64,000 nucleotides of DNA, taken from NCBI RefSeq assembly GCF_017654505.1, contig NC_054570.1, positions 3,222,044-3,286,043 on the forward strand, in the 5' to 3' direction. A model generated the notes under the pieces. The model was not told the origin of the DNA. It saw nothing but the letters and a program-made list of their open reading frames with translations, and did no database searches. Of this stretch, positions 13,770 through 25,487 are shown piece by piece (the stretch's first letter is position 1; every line of letters starts with the position of its first letter). The position numbers and the translations under genes were made by a program. Source of the stretch: Polyodon spathula (lineage: Eukaryota; Chordata; Actinopteri; Acipenseriformes; Polyodontidae).

Positions 13770-14206
13770 ACAGTTTGAGCTCACTAGACTAGACTGTATT
13801 GAATTACATTGTAACTGCAGTTTTTTAGATCACTAGACTAGACTGTATTGAATTACATTGTAACTGCAGTTTGAGATCACTAGACTAGACTGTATTGAAT
13901 TGCATTGTAACTGCAGTTTGAGATCACTAGACTAGACTGTATTGAATTACATTGTAACTGCAGTTTGAGATCACTAGACTAGACTGTATTGAATTACATT
14001 GTAACTGCAGTTTGAGATCACTAGACTAGACTGTATTGAATTACATTGTAACTGCAGTTTAAGATCACTAGACTAGACTGTATTGAATTACATTGTAACT
14101 GCAGTTTGAGATCACTAGACTAGACTGTATTGAATTATATTGTAACTGCAGTTTGAGATCACTAGACTAGACTGTATTGAATTATATTGTAACTGCAGTT
14201 TGAGAT
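13770..14206. repeat. 47-bp minisatellite, first locus
   Basis: About nine copies of CAGTTTGAGATCACTAGACT followed by AGACTGTATTGAATTACATTGTAACTG-type sequence. The same unit in the same orientation forms a second array at 25488-26047, just past mir-219. Followed at 14235-14270 by poly-G runs. Confidence 0.95.
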
Positions 14207-15556
14207 CACTATGGTGGTGGTGGAATTATATTGGGGGGGGGGGGTTTAAAATTCTGGGGGGGGGGTGTTAAAATTCTGTTCCCACATTTTAAGAATTCAT
14301 CTGCCCTCCCTCTTTAAAACGAGGTTCAAAGATCAAACATCAAAACAACAAAGTTCCACCTCTGTCCCAGGTTGAGTCAAGTGGAATAATTTTTTCGTTT
14401 TGTGAAATTATGATATGGAGCGTGAATTTGATTTGCCAGTCCGCGGGACAGGCAGTGAGAGTTCATTTTCCCAGACCTCCCCTATAGCCAGCTCCCCTCC
14501 CTCCCTCCTCCCTCTCCCCCTAAACATTATTATCCTGCAAAGAGTAAGAGCTGGTGAGTTCAGCAGTGTCTCCCCAGCAGGGAGGGTATTGATCAGCCTT
14601 GATTGATTACCGGCCCAGAATAAATGTTTCTCTGCGCGCTCTCAATGCTGTGAGCTGGAGGTGGCAGATGGCTCTATTCAAGGCATTTCTGGGAACGGAC
14701 ATGGGGAGAGAAGGAGAGGAGGGGTCAGTAGTTGACCAGGGCAATAAGGCCCCTTCATTCTAAGAGCTCCACATTCCATTTGGACTTCCTCCATTCCAGT
14801 GCAACATATAGTTTGTGGCCCTTAAAACTTTGTCTTTATTAACTATACACTTTGTAAACCAAGTTAAAACCACAGAGAGACAGACATGCTGTGTCTCCTT
14901 AGTATAGTTACAAGTTCGTGTGTGTTAGTTTCCTTCAGTCCTGTTCAGCACAACACCATACCATTTCTTCATGGTGTCTGTGTTAGTTTACTACATTCTG
15001 AAAAGAGTTTAGTTTCATCAAAGCTGCGGGCAGACAGATAGTCAGACAGACAGACAGACAGAGCCCCACAATCCTGTGAGTTGTTGCACAGTGTAGTTAC
15101 AGTCATGTGTGCTATAGTCTACTGCAGTGTATACTATAATATAATACACTAGTGTGCTATAGTCTATATAGTGTCTAAGTTTGCGATGGCTCCACTATTC
15201 ATGCTGAGAGGTCATTTCTCTCTCACCTTGATCAGAGGTAGCCATCAAAATACCTTGAAACATTAGAAGTTATTCAATCTAAATAAGCAGCAGATGAAAA
15301 GCTAATATTCACACATTGAGTCTGTTTCTGTAGATCCTGTTGTGGTTTAAACATGCAGGATTCCTTGTCAGTGACATTCTGTGTGTGAGATCCACACTCT
15401 CAGTGAAATTCTCAGTGTAGATGCTGCTAATTCTTTCCAGTGGGAGTCCTATAATATAATAATAGAACAATAATCTCCCTTGATTTTGATTCAGGTGGCT
15501 TCTTGTAATGATTGTTTCAAGCCGTTCATGTGCACTGGTATCAGTTTTATAGGGAA
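14207..15556. other. Non-coding interval, no gene seen
   Basis: G-runs at 14235-14272, a pyrimidine-rich stretch near 14480-14520, purine-rich GGGGAGAGAAGGAGAGGAGG near 14703, and otherwise unique sequence. One small open frame at 14415-14606 has no recognisable product. Confidence 0.5.
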
Positions 15557-15643
15557 AGTTTCAGTATTTATTTATTTCATTTATATAGTGCCTTTCATAC
15601 CAGAGTAACACAAGGCACTGTACATAAATACATAAAAATACAA

Positions 15644-15703
<60 letters not shown>

Positions 15704-15840
15704 TAAAAGCTAGCAAATTATGTTGCATTAAAACTACTAAGATAAAAAAAAGCAATTTTATAAAAATGTGTTTTAAAAATACCCACAGCCTCAGCTTCCC
15801 TAACACATTGAGGTTGTGCATTCCATAGTGCAGGGGCTCA
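15557..15840 (+). repeat. Dispersed repeat with internal (AAT)n
   Basis: Starts with TTTATATAGTGCCTTTCATA, ends near CATTCCATAGTGCAGGGGCT, and is split by (AAT)n at 15646-15702. This layout matches the 58262-58700 element and other fish repeats that carry a TATATAG-C-CCTTTCA head. Confidence 0.6.
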
Positions 15841-16689
15841 AAGAAGAAGTAGATTTCTATAACAGTGAATCCGGTCTCACTGCTGTGCCACTGCTGTTTC
15901 CACGGGTTAGAATGGAATTCCTGCAGTAAAACTGTAATCCTTATTCAAGGACTAAATTAAACTGGGGAGGGAGCAGGAGGAGGGTCACAATTGGCATTAT
16001 TAGCCCCCCCCCTCTTCCACCCTCCCCAGCCTGTTCCCACTCTTTGTCCCCAAAACTGGACATCTGCCACCGCTGACCACTGCTGTCTCCATGGGGATGA
16101 CATCAGTGAGGGCCAGCGTGGGAAAGTTGCCGCGTCGGGGTTGGGAGATCAGGGGTTGGGGGTCGCAGGCAGTCAGGAGGATGATGGGTGATAGATTACT
16201 CTTGGGGTCCCGAGGGGACAGCTTGTGACAAGTTGTTTAAACGAGGACAATCGGCACCTCTCTCGCACCTCTCCCTCCCGCACTTCCCAGGACAAACATT
16301 GACATTTAACACGAAAACCCCGTGGCACAGCAGTGGCTCTGTATTACACTGAGTGGGGCTAACTATAACCTTCACCAAATGCATACAGACAGACCGTGTC
16401 ACAGCAATGGTTGTGTCTCATACTGAGGGGTGATTCTAAGCTTGCTGCACTTCGCTGCATGCTTACCATGGATTCTGCAGTAATGCAGAGAGGGCTGCAG
16501 CCTGTGGCTCTTCTCTTTGAGGAAATATTTACTGTGCCTCTCTCTCTCCGGTGATGCTCTTTATTTCCCGACCTTCATCCCTCAGCCTGCTGAGAGAGAA
16601 GCTGGACTTCCTGCACTGTGCACACAGAGAGAGGATGCCATGCGCTCGTACATGGAATCCCTCTCCTCCAAAACAGAATAGAGGGCTTC
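15841..16689. other. Non-coding interval, no gene seen
   Basis: Unique sequence of mixed composition. Small open frames (15991-16191, minus 16196-16402, 16551-16763) show no recognisable domain and no splice-linked partners. Confidence 0.45.
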
Positions 16690-17115
16690 CTGCACCAGAG
16701 CTGTTCTTTTGGGTTTATATATTGTATCTTTGGCAACACTTGTTGAACTTGTCATGCCAATAAAGTATCTGAACTTGAACTTCAGAGAGAGAGAGAGGGG
16801 AGCCAGACTCCCTACACTGTATAGAGAGAGAGAGAGAGAGGAGCCACACTGGGGTCCTGCTGGGGGAGGGACACACAGTCCCTGTCACAGCCTGAGACAC
16901 ACCGTGAAGACTCTGCACAGGGACACTGACAGGAGAGGTTGTTTTATCTAGCAGTGTTCAGCGATCAGTTTTACATTTCCTGTCTCTTTATGTAATTGTT
17001 CCTTTTCATATATTATCTTTTATTGATGTTCTGAATGTTTCTATTGTATTTTGAAACTGCTTTGGCAATACTGCTAATGCTGTCATGCCTTTGAATTTGA
17101 ATTTGAGAGAGAGAG
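16690..17115 (+). mobile_element. Two LINE 3' tails with (GA)n ends
   Basis: TATCTTTGGCAACACTTGTT and TGTCATGCCAATAAAGTATC at 16726-16770, followed by TGAACTTGAACTTC and (GA)n. A second, similar tail (CTTTGGCAATACTGCTAATG, then TGTCATGCC) runs 17060-17115 and also ends in GAGAGA. The inverted form of this tail ends the LINE fragment at 62035. Confidence 0.6.
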
Positions 17116-17162
17116 AGAGACTGATACACACAGACACAGATACATGCACTGACATACACACT

Positions 17163-17201
<39 letters not shown>

Positions 17202-17359
17202 TGACAGACACAAACAGAGACAAAGACACACAGAGAGACACAATGAGAGAGACAGACCACACATAAACTAACACACACACAGATGCACACACTGATAGAC
17301 TGGAGACACACACAGAGAGACACACAGAGATGCACACAGAGAGAGAGAGAGAGAGAGAG

Positions 17360-17390
<31 letters not shown>

Positions 17391-17440
17391 GAAATAGAGA
17401 CACACTGAGACAGACACACATCTACACAGAGACACACATA
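17116..17440. repeat. CA/GA-rich low-complexity tract
   Basis: Interleaved (CA)n, (GA)n and CACAGACAC-type units. The pure (CA)n core is at 17163-17194. Cys/Val/Ser-rich open frames on the - strand are translation of the microsatellite. Confidence 0.9.
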
Positions 17441-17446
17441 CATATA

Positions 17447-18490
17447 CAATTGCAGACAAAAATATTTGGGCAATTTAAAAAAAACACAAAAAGTCATTTG
17501 TATCATTTCTAATAGTTCTATTGAAAGATAGAAATTAAAGTAAAGCTTCATCTCTATAATAAAACAACAAATTGTTACATAAAAGGAAAAATAACATGCA
17601 AAAACGAATTAGATACTTTGACAAAAGTATTTGGGCAATCAACATATTTCATATGAAGCCCATTTGGCAATTATCATGATTGAAAACCAACACCTGTTGA
17701 TAATTGTAGAATAAGTAAATGCATCTGAATACAGTGCTGAAAAATACATTTGAAATTTGTGATTTAAAAAAAAAAGCAACAAAAATAGTTAAAACTAAAA
17801 AGTACAGCAGCAATCTGAAAATGCCAGCGATACAGCTAAACAGAAAAGAGGAAACTACCAGAAAATAGCAGAAAGACTGGGTTCATCGTGTGGGCTTGTG
17901 AACAGCATGGATTGGAGGTGACATCACAGACCAGGAGATGCAGGGACACGCAGGGACTTGCTGCGGGAGTCGCTAACCTTTAAACAAAACCCTTTTCATA
18001 AACCAAAGAGGCACGGTGGCCAAAACTAAACAGACAAGAATTAAAACAAGTATGGTCTAAAGCCAGCAAGAGTAGCAATTGTTTTTAGTTTTTATAACTC
18101 TTACTGTCTCTCGGTCTCTTTCTCCAAACTCTCTCCAACTCTCATCAACACCACAGGAGTCGCTTGTATATATGTGACCATCGCCAAATTGGTCATTGCT
18201 TGATTATTTGGGAGATGAAGGATCATTCAGGCTGCCGGGAAAAATCCTCGGATTACTGCAAAGGATTTGGCACAAGATTTGAGAGAAAACGGTCAAGAAA
18301 TTCACGAGCGAACAATTCAACGATACCCAACCAAACAATGCACAAAAGAAAGCGATTGGAGTTTTCCATTGAATACCCTGCAGAAGCCTGATGATTTCTT
18401 CAACCATATTTTATGGTTAGACAAAAATATAACTTTTTTCACCATGAAAGGAACATGTTCGGAGGAAGAGAGGAGAAGAGTTTTATGAAA
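17447..18490 (+). mobile_element. Degenerate Tc1/mariner transposon
   Basis: Starts with TTGCAGACAAAAATATTTGG, a Tc1-like terminal repeat. The same motif recurs inside at about 17617 (GACAAAAGTATTTGGGCAAT), giving the IR/DR arrangement of Tc1 elements. Further in, 18230-18480 encodes transposase pieces such as DLRENGQEIHERTIQRY and LQKPDDFFNHILWLDKN, broken by stops and frame shifts. The 3' terminal repeat was not found. The element is dead. Confidence 0.8.
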
Positions 18491-18635
18491 AGTTCATCAC
18501 GCTCAGTGAAGATGATCTCAGAGTGAGTAGTGATTTCTTGCTGTGACCTAGATGCAAAGAAATGCAGAGTCCTTTTCTTAAGATATTAGTTTGGTTTATT
18601 CAATATATGCAGGGAATCGTTTTTCCAGTCAAGAG
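18491..18635. other. Short unique spacer
   Basis: Unique sequence between the Tc1 remnant and the 63-bp array; nothing else recognised. Confidence 0.4.
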
Positions 18636-19737
18636 TTTCAGCTAGTGCCTTCAGCAGTGTTACTGAAACAAGAAGAGACTGAGTCAAGCAGACAAACGTT
18701 TCAGCTAGTGCCTTCATCAGTGTTACTGAAACTAGAAGAGACTGAGTTAAGCAGACAAGCGTTTCAGCTAGTGCCTTCATCAGTGTTACTGAAACTAGAA
18801 GAGACTGAGTTAAGCAGACCAGCGTTTGGGCTAGTGCCTTCATCAGTGTTACTGAAACTAGAAGAGACTGAGTCAAGCAGACAAGCGTTTGGGCTCTAGT
18901 GCCTTCATCAGTGTTACTGAAACTAGAAGAGACTGAGTCAAGCAGACAAGCGTTTCAGCTAGTGCCTTCATCAGTGTTACTGAAACTAGAAGAGACTGAG
19001 TCAAGCAGACCAGCGTTTGGGCTCTAGTGCCTTCATCAGTGTTACTGAAACTAGAAGAGACTGAGTCAAGCAGACAAGCGTTTCAGCTAGTGCCTTCATC
19101 AGTGTTACTGACACTAGAAGAGACTGAGTCAAGCAGACAAGCGTTTCAGCTAGTGCCTTCATCAGTGTTACTGAAACTAGAAGAGACTGAGTCAAGCAGA
19201 CAAGCGTTTCAGCTAGTGTCTTCATCAGTGTTACTGACACTAGAAGAGACTGAGTCAAGCAGACAAGCGTTTCAGCTAGTGCCTTCATCAGTGTTACTGA
19301 AACTAGAAGAGACTGAGTTAAGCAGACAAGCGTTTCAGCTAGTGCCTTCATCAGTGTTACTGTGTTACTACTAGAAGAGACTGTGTCAAGCAGACAAGCG
19401 TTTCAGCTAGTGCCTTCATCAGTGTTACTGAAAAGAAACTGAGTCAAGCAGACAAGCGTTTCAGCTAGTGTCTTCATCAGTGTTACTGAAACTAGAAGAG
19501 ACTGAGTTAAGCAGACAAGCGTTTCAGCTAGTGTCTTCATCAGTGTTACTGACACTAGAAGAGACTGAGTCAAGCAGACAAGCGTTTCAGCTAGTGTCTT
19601 CATCAGTGTTACTGACACTAGAAGAGACTGAGTCAAGCAGACAAGCGTTTCAGCTAGTGTCTTCATCAGTGTTACTGACACTAGAAGAGACTGAGTTAAG
19701 CAGACAAGCGTTTCAGCTAGTGTCTTCATTACTGTTA
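18636..19737. repeat. 63-bp tandem array with hammerhead-like core on - strand
   Basis: About 17 copies of GTTTCAGCTAGTGCCTTCAT then CAGTGTTACTGAAACTAGAA then GAGACTGAGTCAAGCAGACAAGC. The unit is 21 codons, so both strands stay open, which is not evidence for a protein. The - strand of each unit carries CTGATGA, GAAAC and GTC in the spacing of a type I hammerhead. Single diverged copies occur at 40755-40815, 54119-54155 and 54340-54395, so the unit belongs to a dispersed family. Confidence 0.95.
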
Positions 19738-20834
19738 TGTAAAGTACTTAGAAGATACCTGTGATATATTGCTATAATATCAATGTATATAAGACTGCCT
19801 CTTAGGGTATAACACACTCGCGTGATTATAAAGGCAGTATTGGTCAGAGCAGCTCTGTGTGAAAGCACACAGCTCTATTGACTGAGCCAAAACATCTCCC
19901 AGCTGTCAGAAACATGAACAGCGCTGCTGCTGTGAGCCTGTGAGCAGAGCTATTGTACTGTACAGTGAATAGAGACAGTGGGGCTCGCGATCCTAGTACC
20001 AGCAGACTCACAGCACTTTCTTTAAAGACACACACACTGGAGAGCAGGGATTCGGGGGCTTCAAGCTGCCCTGCCCTGGACTGGCCTGGAGGGAGCTACT
20101 TTCTCTCAGGGGGTGAGGGAGGGAGGGAGCGCTTTTCTCTCAGGGGGTGAGGTAGAGAGTACCCTTTCTCTCAGTGGGTGAGGGAGGAAGGGGGCAGCAA
20201 TGCAGTCTCCAGTCTAATATACCTCTGACTCCTGACTCCTCAATTTCTAAACCTCCCTCTCCCTCCCTCCCTCCCTCCCACTCTCTCCAATTCTCTCACA
20301 CTCCCTTTCACGCTCTCCAACTCTCTCCCTCCCTCTTACTCTCTCCAACACTCTCTCTCTGCTCTCTCTCTCTCTCCTTTCACAACTTCCTCTCTCCCCC
20401 ATTTTACCTTTTCTTTATCTCCGCTCTTTCTGGCTACACTTCTCCCTCACTTTTTATCTCCCTCCTTCCCTCGCTCAGTGCGCTGTTCTGGGGTTTCCAA
20501 AGAAACTCAGAGTGAAAGGGAGACATTTCAGCAGAACAATGAGCTGAGAGAGAGGGGGGTGGAGAGAAAGGGGGAAGGGAGAGAGAGGTGGAGAGCGTGA
20601 AAGGGAGTGAGAAAGGGGGGAGAAACTCATATTAAAGAAATGCATAGAATATTATGCTTCATAAGAGTACTGAATACAGGACAGGTCTATAGTATAGGGA
20701 GAGAGAGGAGAGAGGATGACAGGTCTGCTCTGACCTTGAGGGGTGAAATACTCCTGAAAGAGTTTTAACAAGAGCAAAGAAATATAAACATTGACCCCTC
20801 TGTGAGTGCTGGCTTCCTGTATGGGTTAGGAGTG
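19738..20834. other. Non-coding interval with pyrimidine and purine tracts
   Basis: Contains about three copies of a TTTCTCTCAGGGGGTGAGG unit (20097-20185), a C/T-rich tract at 20240-20480 and G/A-rich sequence at 20545-20625. No gene was recognised. Confidence 0.55.
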
Positions 20835-21110
20835 ATTTTAAGGTTCTGCTTTTATTTCACAAAGCTTTAAATAGCTTTGCTCCCCTGCATCTAAAAGATT
20901 TGCTGAGCCCTGTACCCCACCCGTCTCTTAGATCACAGGAAAGCTTGTTCAGTATTCCATGGGTGCACAAAAGGCACAGCGTTCAGCTGTGAAATGATCC
21001 GCTACGATTAAAAAGCACGGTGCCTCTCTCTGGCTGCTTTTAAATTAAGAGTAAAAACACATTTTTATAATTTAGCAACTGTATTTTAAAGGGGAAAACT
21101 TTATCAATCT
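20835..21110 (+). mobile_element. 3' end of a non-LTR retrotransposon
   Basis: Conceptual translation gives pieces typical of the reverse-transcriptase C-terminus of LINEs: a C-terminal cluster around TTTGCTCCCCTGCATCTAAA, then a Phe-Lys-x-x-Leu-Lys-Thr-like end at AGAGTAAAAACACATTTTTA. Frames are broken. The clade (L2 or CR1-like) was not assigned. Confidence 0.45.
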
Positions 21111-21221
21111 GTTTTTTTTTTTATATATTTTTTAAAAAATGTATTTATGTTTATGCTATTTATTTTTTTATCGCTGCTCTATAAAGTGTTATTAAAAATT
21201 TTAGTTGAAACACGCTATTGA

Positions 21222-22010
21222 TCAATTTTCAGAGGGCTGGATCTCATCAATATCAGGGTCTATTATAAGAACATTTCAGAGGGCTGGATCTCATCAATAT
21301 CAGGGTCTAGTGCTGTATATTATAAAGACATTTCAGAGGGCTGGATCTCATCAATATCAGGGTCTAGTGCTGTATATTATAAAGACATTTCAGAGGGCTG
21401 GATCTCATCAATATCAGGGTCTAGTGCTGTATATTATAAAGACATTTCAGAGGGCTGGATCTCATCAATATCAGGGTCTAGTGCTGTATATTATAAAAAC
21501 ATTTCAGAGGGCTGGATCTCATCAATATCAGGGTCTAGTGCTGTATATTATAAAGACATTTCAGAGGGCTGGATCTCATCAATATCAGGGTCTAGTGCTG
21601 TATATTATAAAGACATTTCAGAAGGCTGGATCTCATCAATATCAGGGTCTAGTGCTGAATATTATAAAGACATTTCAGAGGGCTGTATCTCGTCAATATC
21701 AGGGTCTAGTGCTGTATATTATAAAGACATTTCAGAGGGCTGGATCTCATCAATATCAGGGTCTAGTGCTGTATATTATAAAGACATTTCAGAGGGCTGG
21801 ATCTCATCAATATCAGGGTCTAGTGCTGTATATTATAAAGACATTTCAGAGGGCTGTATTGCATCAATATCAGGGTCTAGTGCTGTATATTATAAAGACA
21901 TTTCAGAGGGCTGTGTCTCATCAATATCAGAGTCTAGTGCTGTATATTATAAAGACAGTTCAGGTGGCTGTATCGCATCAATATTAGGATCTGCTATATA
22001 TAAAGACATT
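21222..22010. repeat. 57-bp minisatellite, about 13.5 copies
   Basis: Unit GTGCTGTATATTATAAAGAC then ATTTCAGAGGGCTGGATCTC then ATCAATATCAGGGTCTA. Because 57 is 19 codons, one frame stays open for about 260 residues. I treat that as an artefact of the period. Units decay after 21840. Confidence 0.95.
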
Positions 22011-22431
22011 TCAAGCAGCTGTATCGCTTCATTATCAAGGTCTGCTATAGCTATTCATTTCAGCATAATTCAATTATCACTGCAGCAAAATGAGCAAACT
22101 GTGTGTGTGTGTGGGAGAGTGAGGGAGTGAGAGAGGGGGACGGGGGAGAGAGACAGGGGGCGAGAAAGAGTTAGAAAGAGGGGGGAAGAGAAGATGAAAG
22201 GGACGAGATGCTAGTTTAGAAAGAGAGAGACGGAGGATGTCGCCAAACTGAAAACAAGGAAGGATAAACGTGTTTTTCCTCTTACTCTCTCAAAGAATAG
22301 TTGAAGATAGACCTAAGATATTAGAATAGAAAATCACTCTAAACATCGATAGTTATTTTTTTCTAAATTATTTGTGGACTTTGTTTTTAGTTGCTGTTTT
22401 TTTTTTTTTTAAGGAATGAACATAACGGAAT

Positions 22432-22485
<54 letters not shown>

Positions 22486-23115
22486 GCAAAGAGGCGTGGG
22501 GCTCGATAATTCGAAGAGAAAAGAGATATGCAGTTGCATTTTCAAAAAAATAATCATAAGGCTGCAACACAATAGTCGGCAATCAGCAATCCAGTCCGTG
22601 GACGGGCTAGAAGAATACGCTGCTACCCACCAGAACCGCGACACACGAGTTTTTTTTTATTAAATAAGTATTTACATTTTTTTTCCCCTACGACCCAGCC
22701 GCAGAATGGAGAACCCCACCTGTCTGCCCTCCAGCCCGACGAAGTAAAGAAGCAACCGGCCGCAGAAAGTCTTTCTATATCGGGGAGAAAGGGCTATAAC
22801 GCGGCTCAAAGAGGAAGAGACTTGATGCACCGCACAACATCGCAGGAGCTGGGTAACTGGGAGGGGGAAATAATTCATATTTTCTTTTTTTATTTTTATT
22901 TTTTAAATACATTTTGTCTTTTTTTTTTTTGGTTTTAAATGTTAATGGTAAACAGTGCTAGTATACATTTGATTGATTGATTGATCGATTTATTTATTTA
23001 TTTTATGTAAACTAACTAACTAACTAGCTAAATTAAATTAAATAAATAAAAACCGCTCATTTAGTTTATGGGGGTATAGATAATAATTTATTAATAATTA
23101 AATATATTATTTTGG

Positions 23116-23161
<46 letters not shown>

Positions 23162-23744
23162 TGTGTGTGTGTGTGTGTTTATTGTAGTCGCTAGGTGACT
23201 TGTAACCTTGTCTTCTAGTTTTCATTTCAACCGCGCTCTACATTACTTTACTAGACCCTTAATTGAACTGATAATTTGCTTAATCAGACCTTTAAAGACC
23301 TTTTTCAGCTCTTAAATTTGAAGTTAGCTATAACATTTTATAAGCACTTGAACTCTGCAACTGTTTAAGAGCAGAAAACAATTAAAAAGGCTTTAAGCAA
23401 ACGACCCGTTCATTTAAGGGTGTAGTTTAGTAATTGAAAGCCAGCAGACACAGTGTGTCCCCAGGACCAGGGTTGAGCACCATTGGCCGATGAGAGATAT
23501 AATATCCACGTGTGTTTGGATTTAGTTAATTATATTAGTTCCAGTATTTTTTACTACAATTCACTCAGCAAAATTTTTTTTTTTTTAATCAGTTTTGTTT
23601 TTTGCAATGGTTCAAGTTTTAACAAACTCTGAATAATAATTAAATTCTAACAATTTCAAGCAACGATTAACAACACCATACTGATAAGAAATAACGAATT
23701 CATTAAAAAAAATTACAACAGACGGATTTCTAAACTTTTCCAAC
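22011..23744. other. Non-coding interval; GC-richer stretch and microsatellites
   Basis: Holds (GA)n at 22434-22481, (TA)n at 23120-23157 and several T-runs. A CG-containing stretch at 22480-22870 (for example CTCGATAATTCGAAG, CGGGGAGAAAGGGC) could be a promoter or non-coding exon, perhaps of a mir-219 primary transcript, but nothing proves this. Confidence 0.4.
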
Positions 23745-24738
23745 TGCAGTGTGTTACACAGTCACTGATACTGACACACTCACTCAGCACACAGTCCTGT
23801 GATTCTGATTGCAGTGTGTTACACAGTCACTGATACTGACACACTCACTCAGCACACAGTCCTGTGATTCTGATTGCAGTGTGTTACACAGTCACTGATA
23901 CTGACACACTCACTCAGCACACAGTCCTGTGATTCCGATTGCAGTGTGTTACACAGTCACTGATACTGACACACTCACTCAGCACACAGTCCTGTGATTC
24001 CGATTGCAGTGTGTTACACAGTCACTGATACTGACACACTCACTCAGCACACAGTCCTGTGATTCCGATTGCAGTGTGTTACACAGTCACTGATACTGAC
24101 ACACTCACTCAGCACACAGTCCTGTGATTCTGATTGCAGTGTGTTACACAGTCACTGATACTGACACACTCACTCAGCACACAGTCCTGTGATTCTGATT
24201 GCAGTGTGTTACACAGTCACTGATACTGACACACTCACTCAGCACACAGTCCTGTGATTATGATTGCAGTGTGTTACACAGTCACTGATACTGACACACT
24301 CACTCAGCACACAGTCCTGTGATTATGATTGCAGTGTGTTACACAGTCACTGATACTGACACACTCACTCAGCACACAGTCCTGTGATTATGATTGCAGT
24401 GTGTTACACAGTCACTGATACTGACACACTCACTCAGCACACAGTCCTGTGATTCCGATTGCAGTGTGTTACACAGTCACTGATACTGACACACTCACTC
24501 AGCACACAGTCCTGTGATTCCGATTGCAGTGTGTTACACAGTCACTGATACTGACACACTCACTCAGCACACAGTCCTGTGATTCCGATTGCAGTGTGTT
24601 ACACAGTCACTGATACTGACACACTCACTCAGCACACAGTCCTGTGATTCCGATTGCAGTGTGTTACACAGTCACTGATACTGACACACTCACTCAGCAC
24701 ACAGTCCTGTGACTCCGACTGCAGTGTGTTACACAGTC
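23745..24738. repeat. 65-bp minisatellite, about 15 copies
   Basis: Unit GATTGCAGTGTGTTACACAG then TCACTGATACTGACACACTC then ACTCAGCACACAGTCCTGT plus GATTC. Copies are nearly identical; the main variable base is in GATTC/TGATT (C, T or A). The high homogeneity points to recent expansion or conversion. Confidence 0.95.
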
Positions 24739-24984
24739 ACTCATGCTGTTACATTAACACTAAAGTTAGTTTCCTGATCATATCGTTTTGTTGCAATAAG
24801 TAATGTAACAAAAGTGTCAATACAGTGTAGTTAATGTATTATTATTTATTGGATTGGATTGTAATACTTTTTTTTTTTTTTTGGTTATCTTCTTTAATTA
24901 TCTTATTTTTTAAATAAATAATACATGTTAATACATACTGCATGGTAAAAGCATGGTGATGCATGGCCAGGGGAGCATGACAAA

Positions 24985-25230
24985 GGGTACAGCCCAGGGG
25001 ATCAGAGCAGGGTACAGCACAGGGGAGCAGGGTACAGCATGATAAAGCATGATAGTGCAGGGTACAGCACAGGGGAGCCAGGGTACAGCACAGGGGAGCC
25101 AGGGTACAGCACAGGGGAGCAGGGTACAGAACAGGGGAGCCAGGGTACAGCATAGGGGAGCAGGATACAGCACAGGGGAGCAGGGTACAGCATGATAAAG
25201 CATGGTAATGCAGGGTACAGCATGGTAGCA
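24985..25230. repeat. 21-bp minisatellite upstream of mir-219
   Basis: About ten imperfect copies of AGGGTACAGCACAGGGGAGCC. It ends roughly 80 bases before the mir-219 hairpin. Confidence 0.85.
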
Positions 25231-25302
25231 TCTGGAGGACAGTGTTCAGTGGTGGCAGCAGGGTGTCTTCCTCAGTTTAACTGAAGTGCAGCCTGAGTGG
25301 AA

Positions 25303-25392
25303 CTCTAGCTCCTGATTGTCCAAACGCAATTCTTGTGAATTTTACTGAACAAAAACCGAGAATTGTGCATGGACATCTTGAGCTGCTGTTTT
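25303..25392 (+). ncRNA. mir219: mir-219 precursor (mir-219-1 orthologue by synteny)
   Basis: The 5p arm at 25313-25333 begins TGATTGTCCAAACGCAATTC, identical to vertebrate miR-219-5p over its full 21 bases. The 3p arm at 25359-25379 begins AGAATTGTGCATGGACATCT. The arms fold into a hairpin extended by AGCTC/GAGCT at the base, with a loop of about 25 bases. miR-219 drives oligodendrocyte differentiation by repressing progenitor genes. In human MIR219A1 lies between HSD17B8 and RING1; here the gene lies between RING1 and SLC39A7, which supports the mir-219-1 assignment. The 3p arm resembles that of mir-219-2 more than mammalian mir-219-1. The promoter of its primary transcript is unknown. Confidence 0.95.
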
Positions 25393-25487
25393 CCGAGCAT
25401 CGAGGACAGAGACTCACGAAACGCTGCCAGACCCACTGATACATCGAACCAGGTGAGTGCTGAGAATCACTATAGCGTAGTAGTCTT

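Noticed and set aside
17006..17551. 181-residue Cys/Val/Ser-rich frame
   Set aside because: Translation of a CA/GA microsatellite and the Tc1 terminal repeat.
18586..19764. Open frames on both strands with MKALAETLVCLTQSLLVSVTL-like repeats
   Set aside because: 63 bp is 21 codons; both strands remain open by periodicity.
21205..21987. 260-residue open frame of FQRAGSHQYQGLVLYIIKT repeats
   Set aside because: The 57-bp unit is a multiple of three, so an open unit stays open. No start context, domain or splice partner, and the units decay without regard to frame.
23745..24738. Possible RNA gene cluster because of the regular 65-bp period
   Set aside because: No tRNA, 5S or snoRNA boxes and no stable conserved fold seen; treated as a minisatellite.
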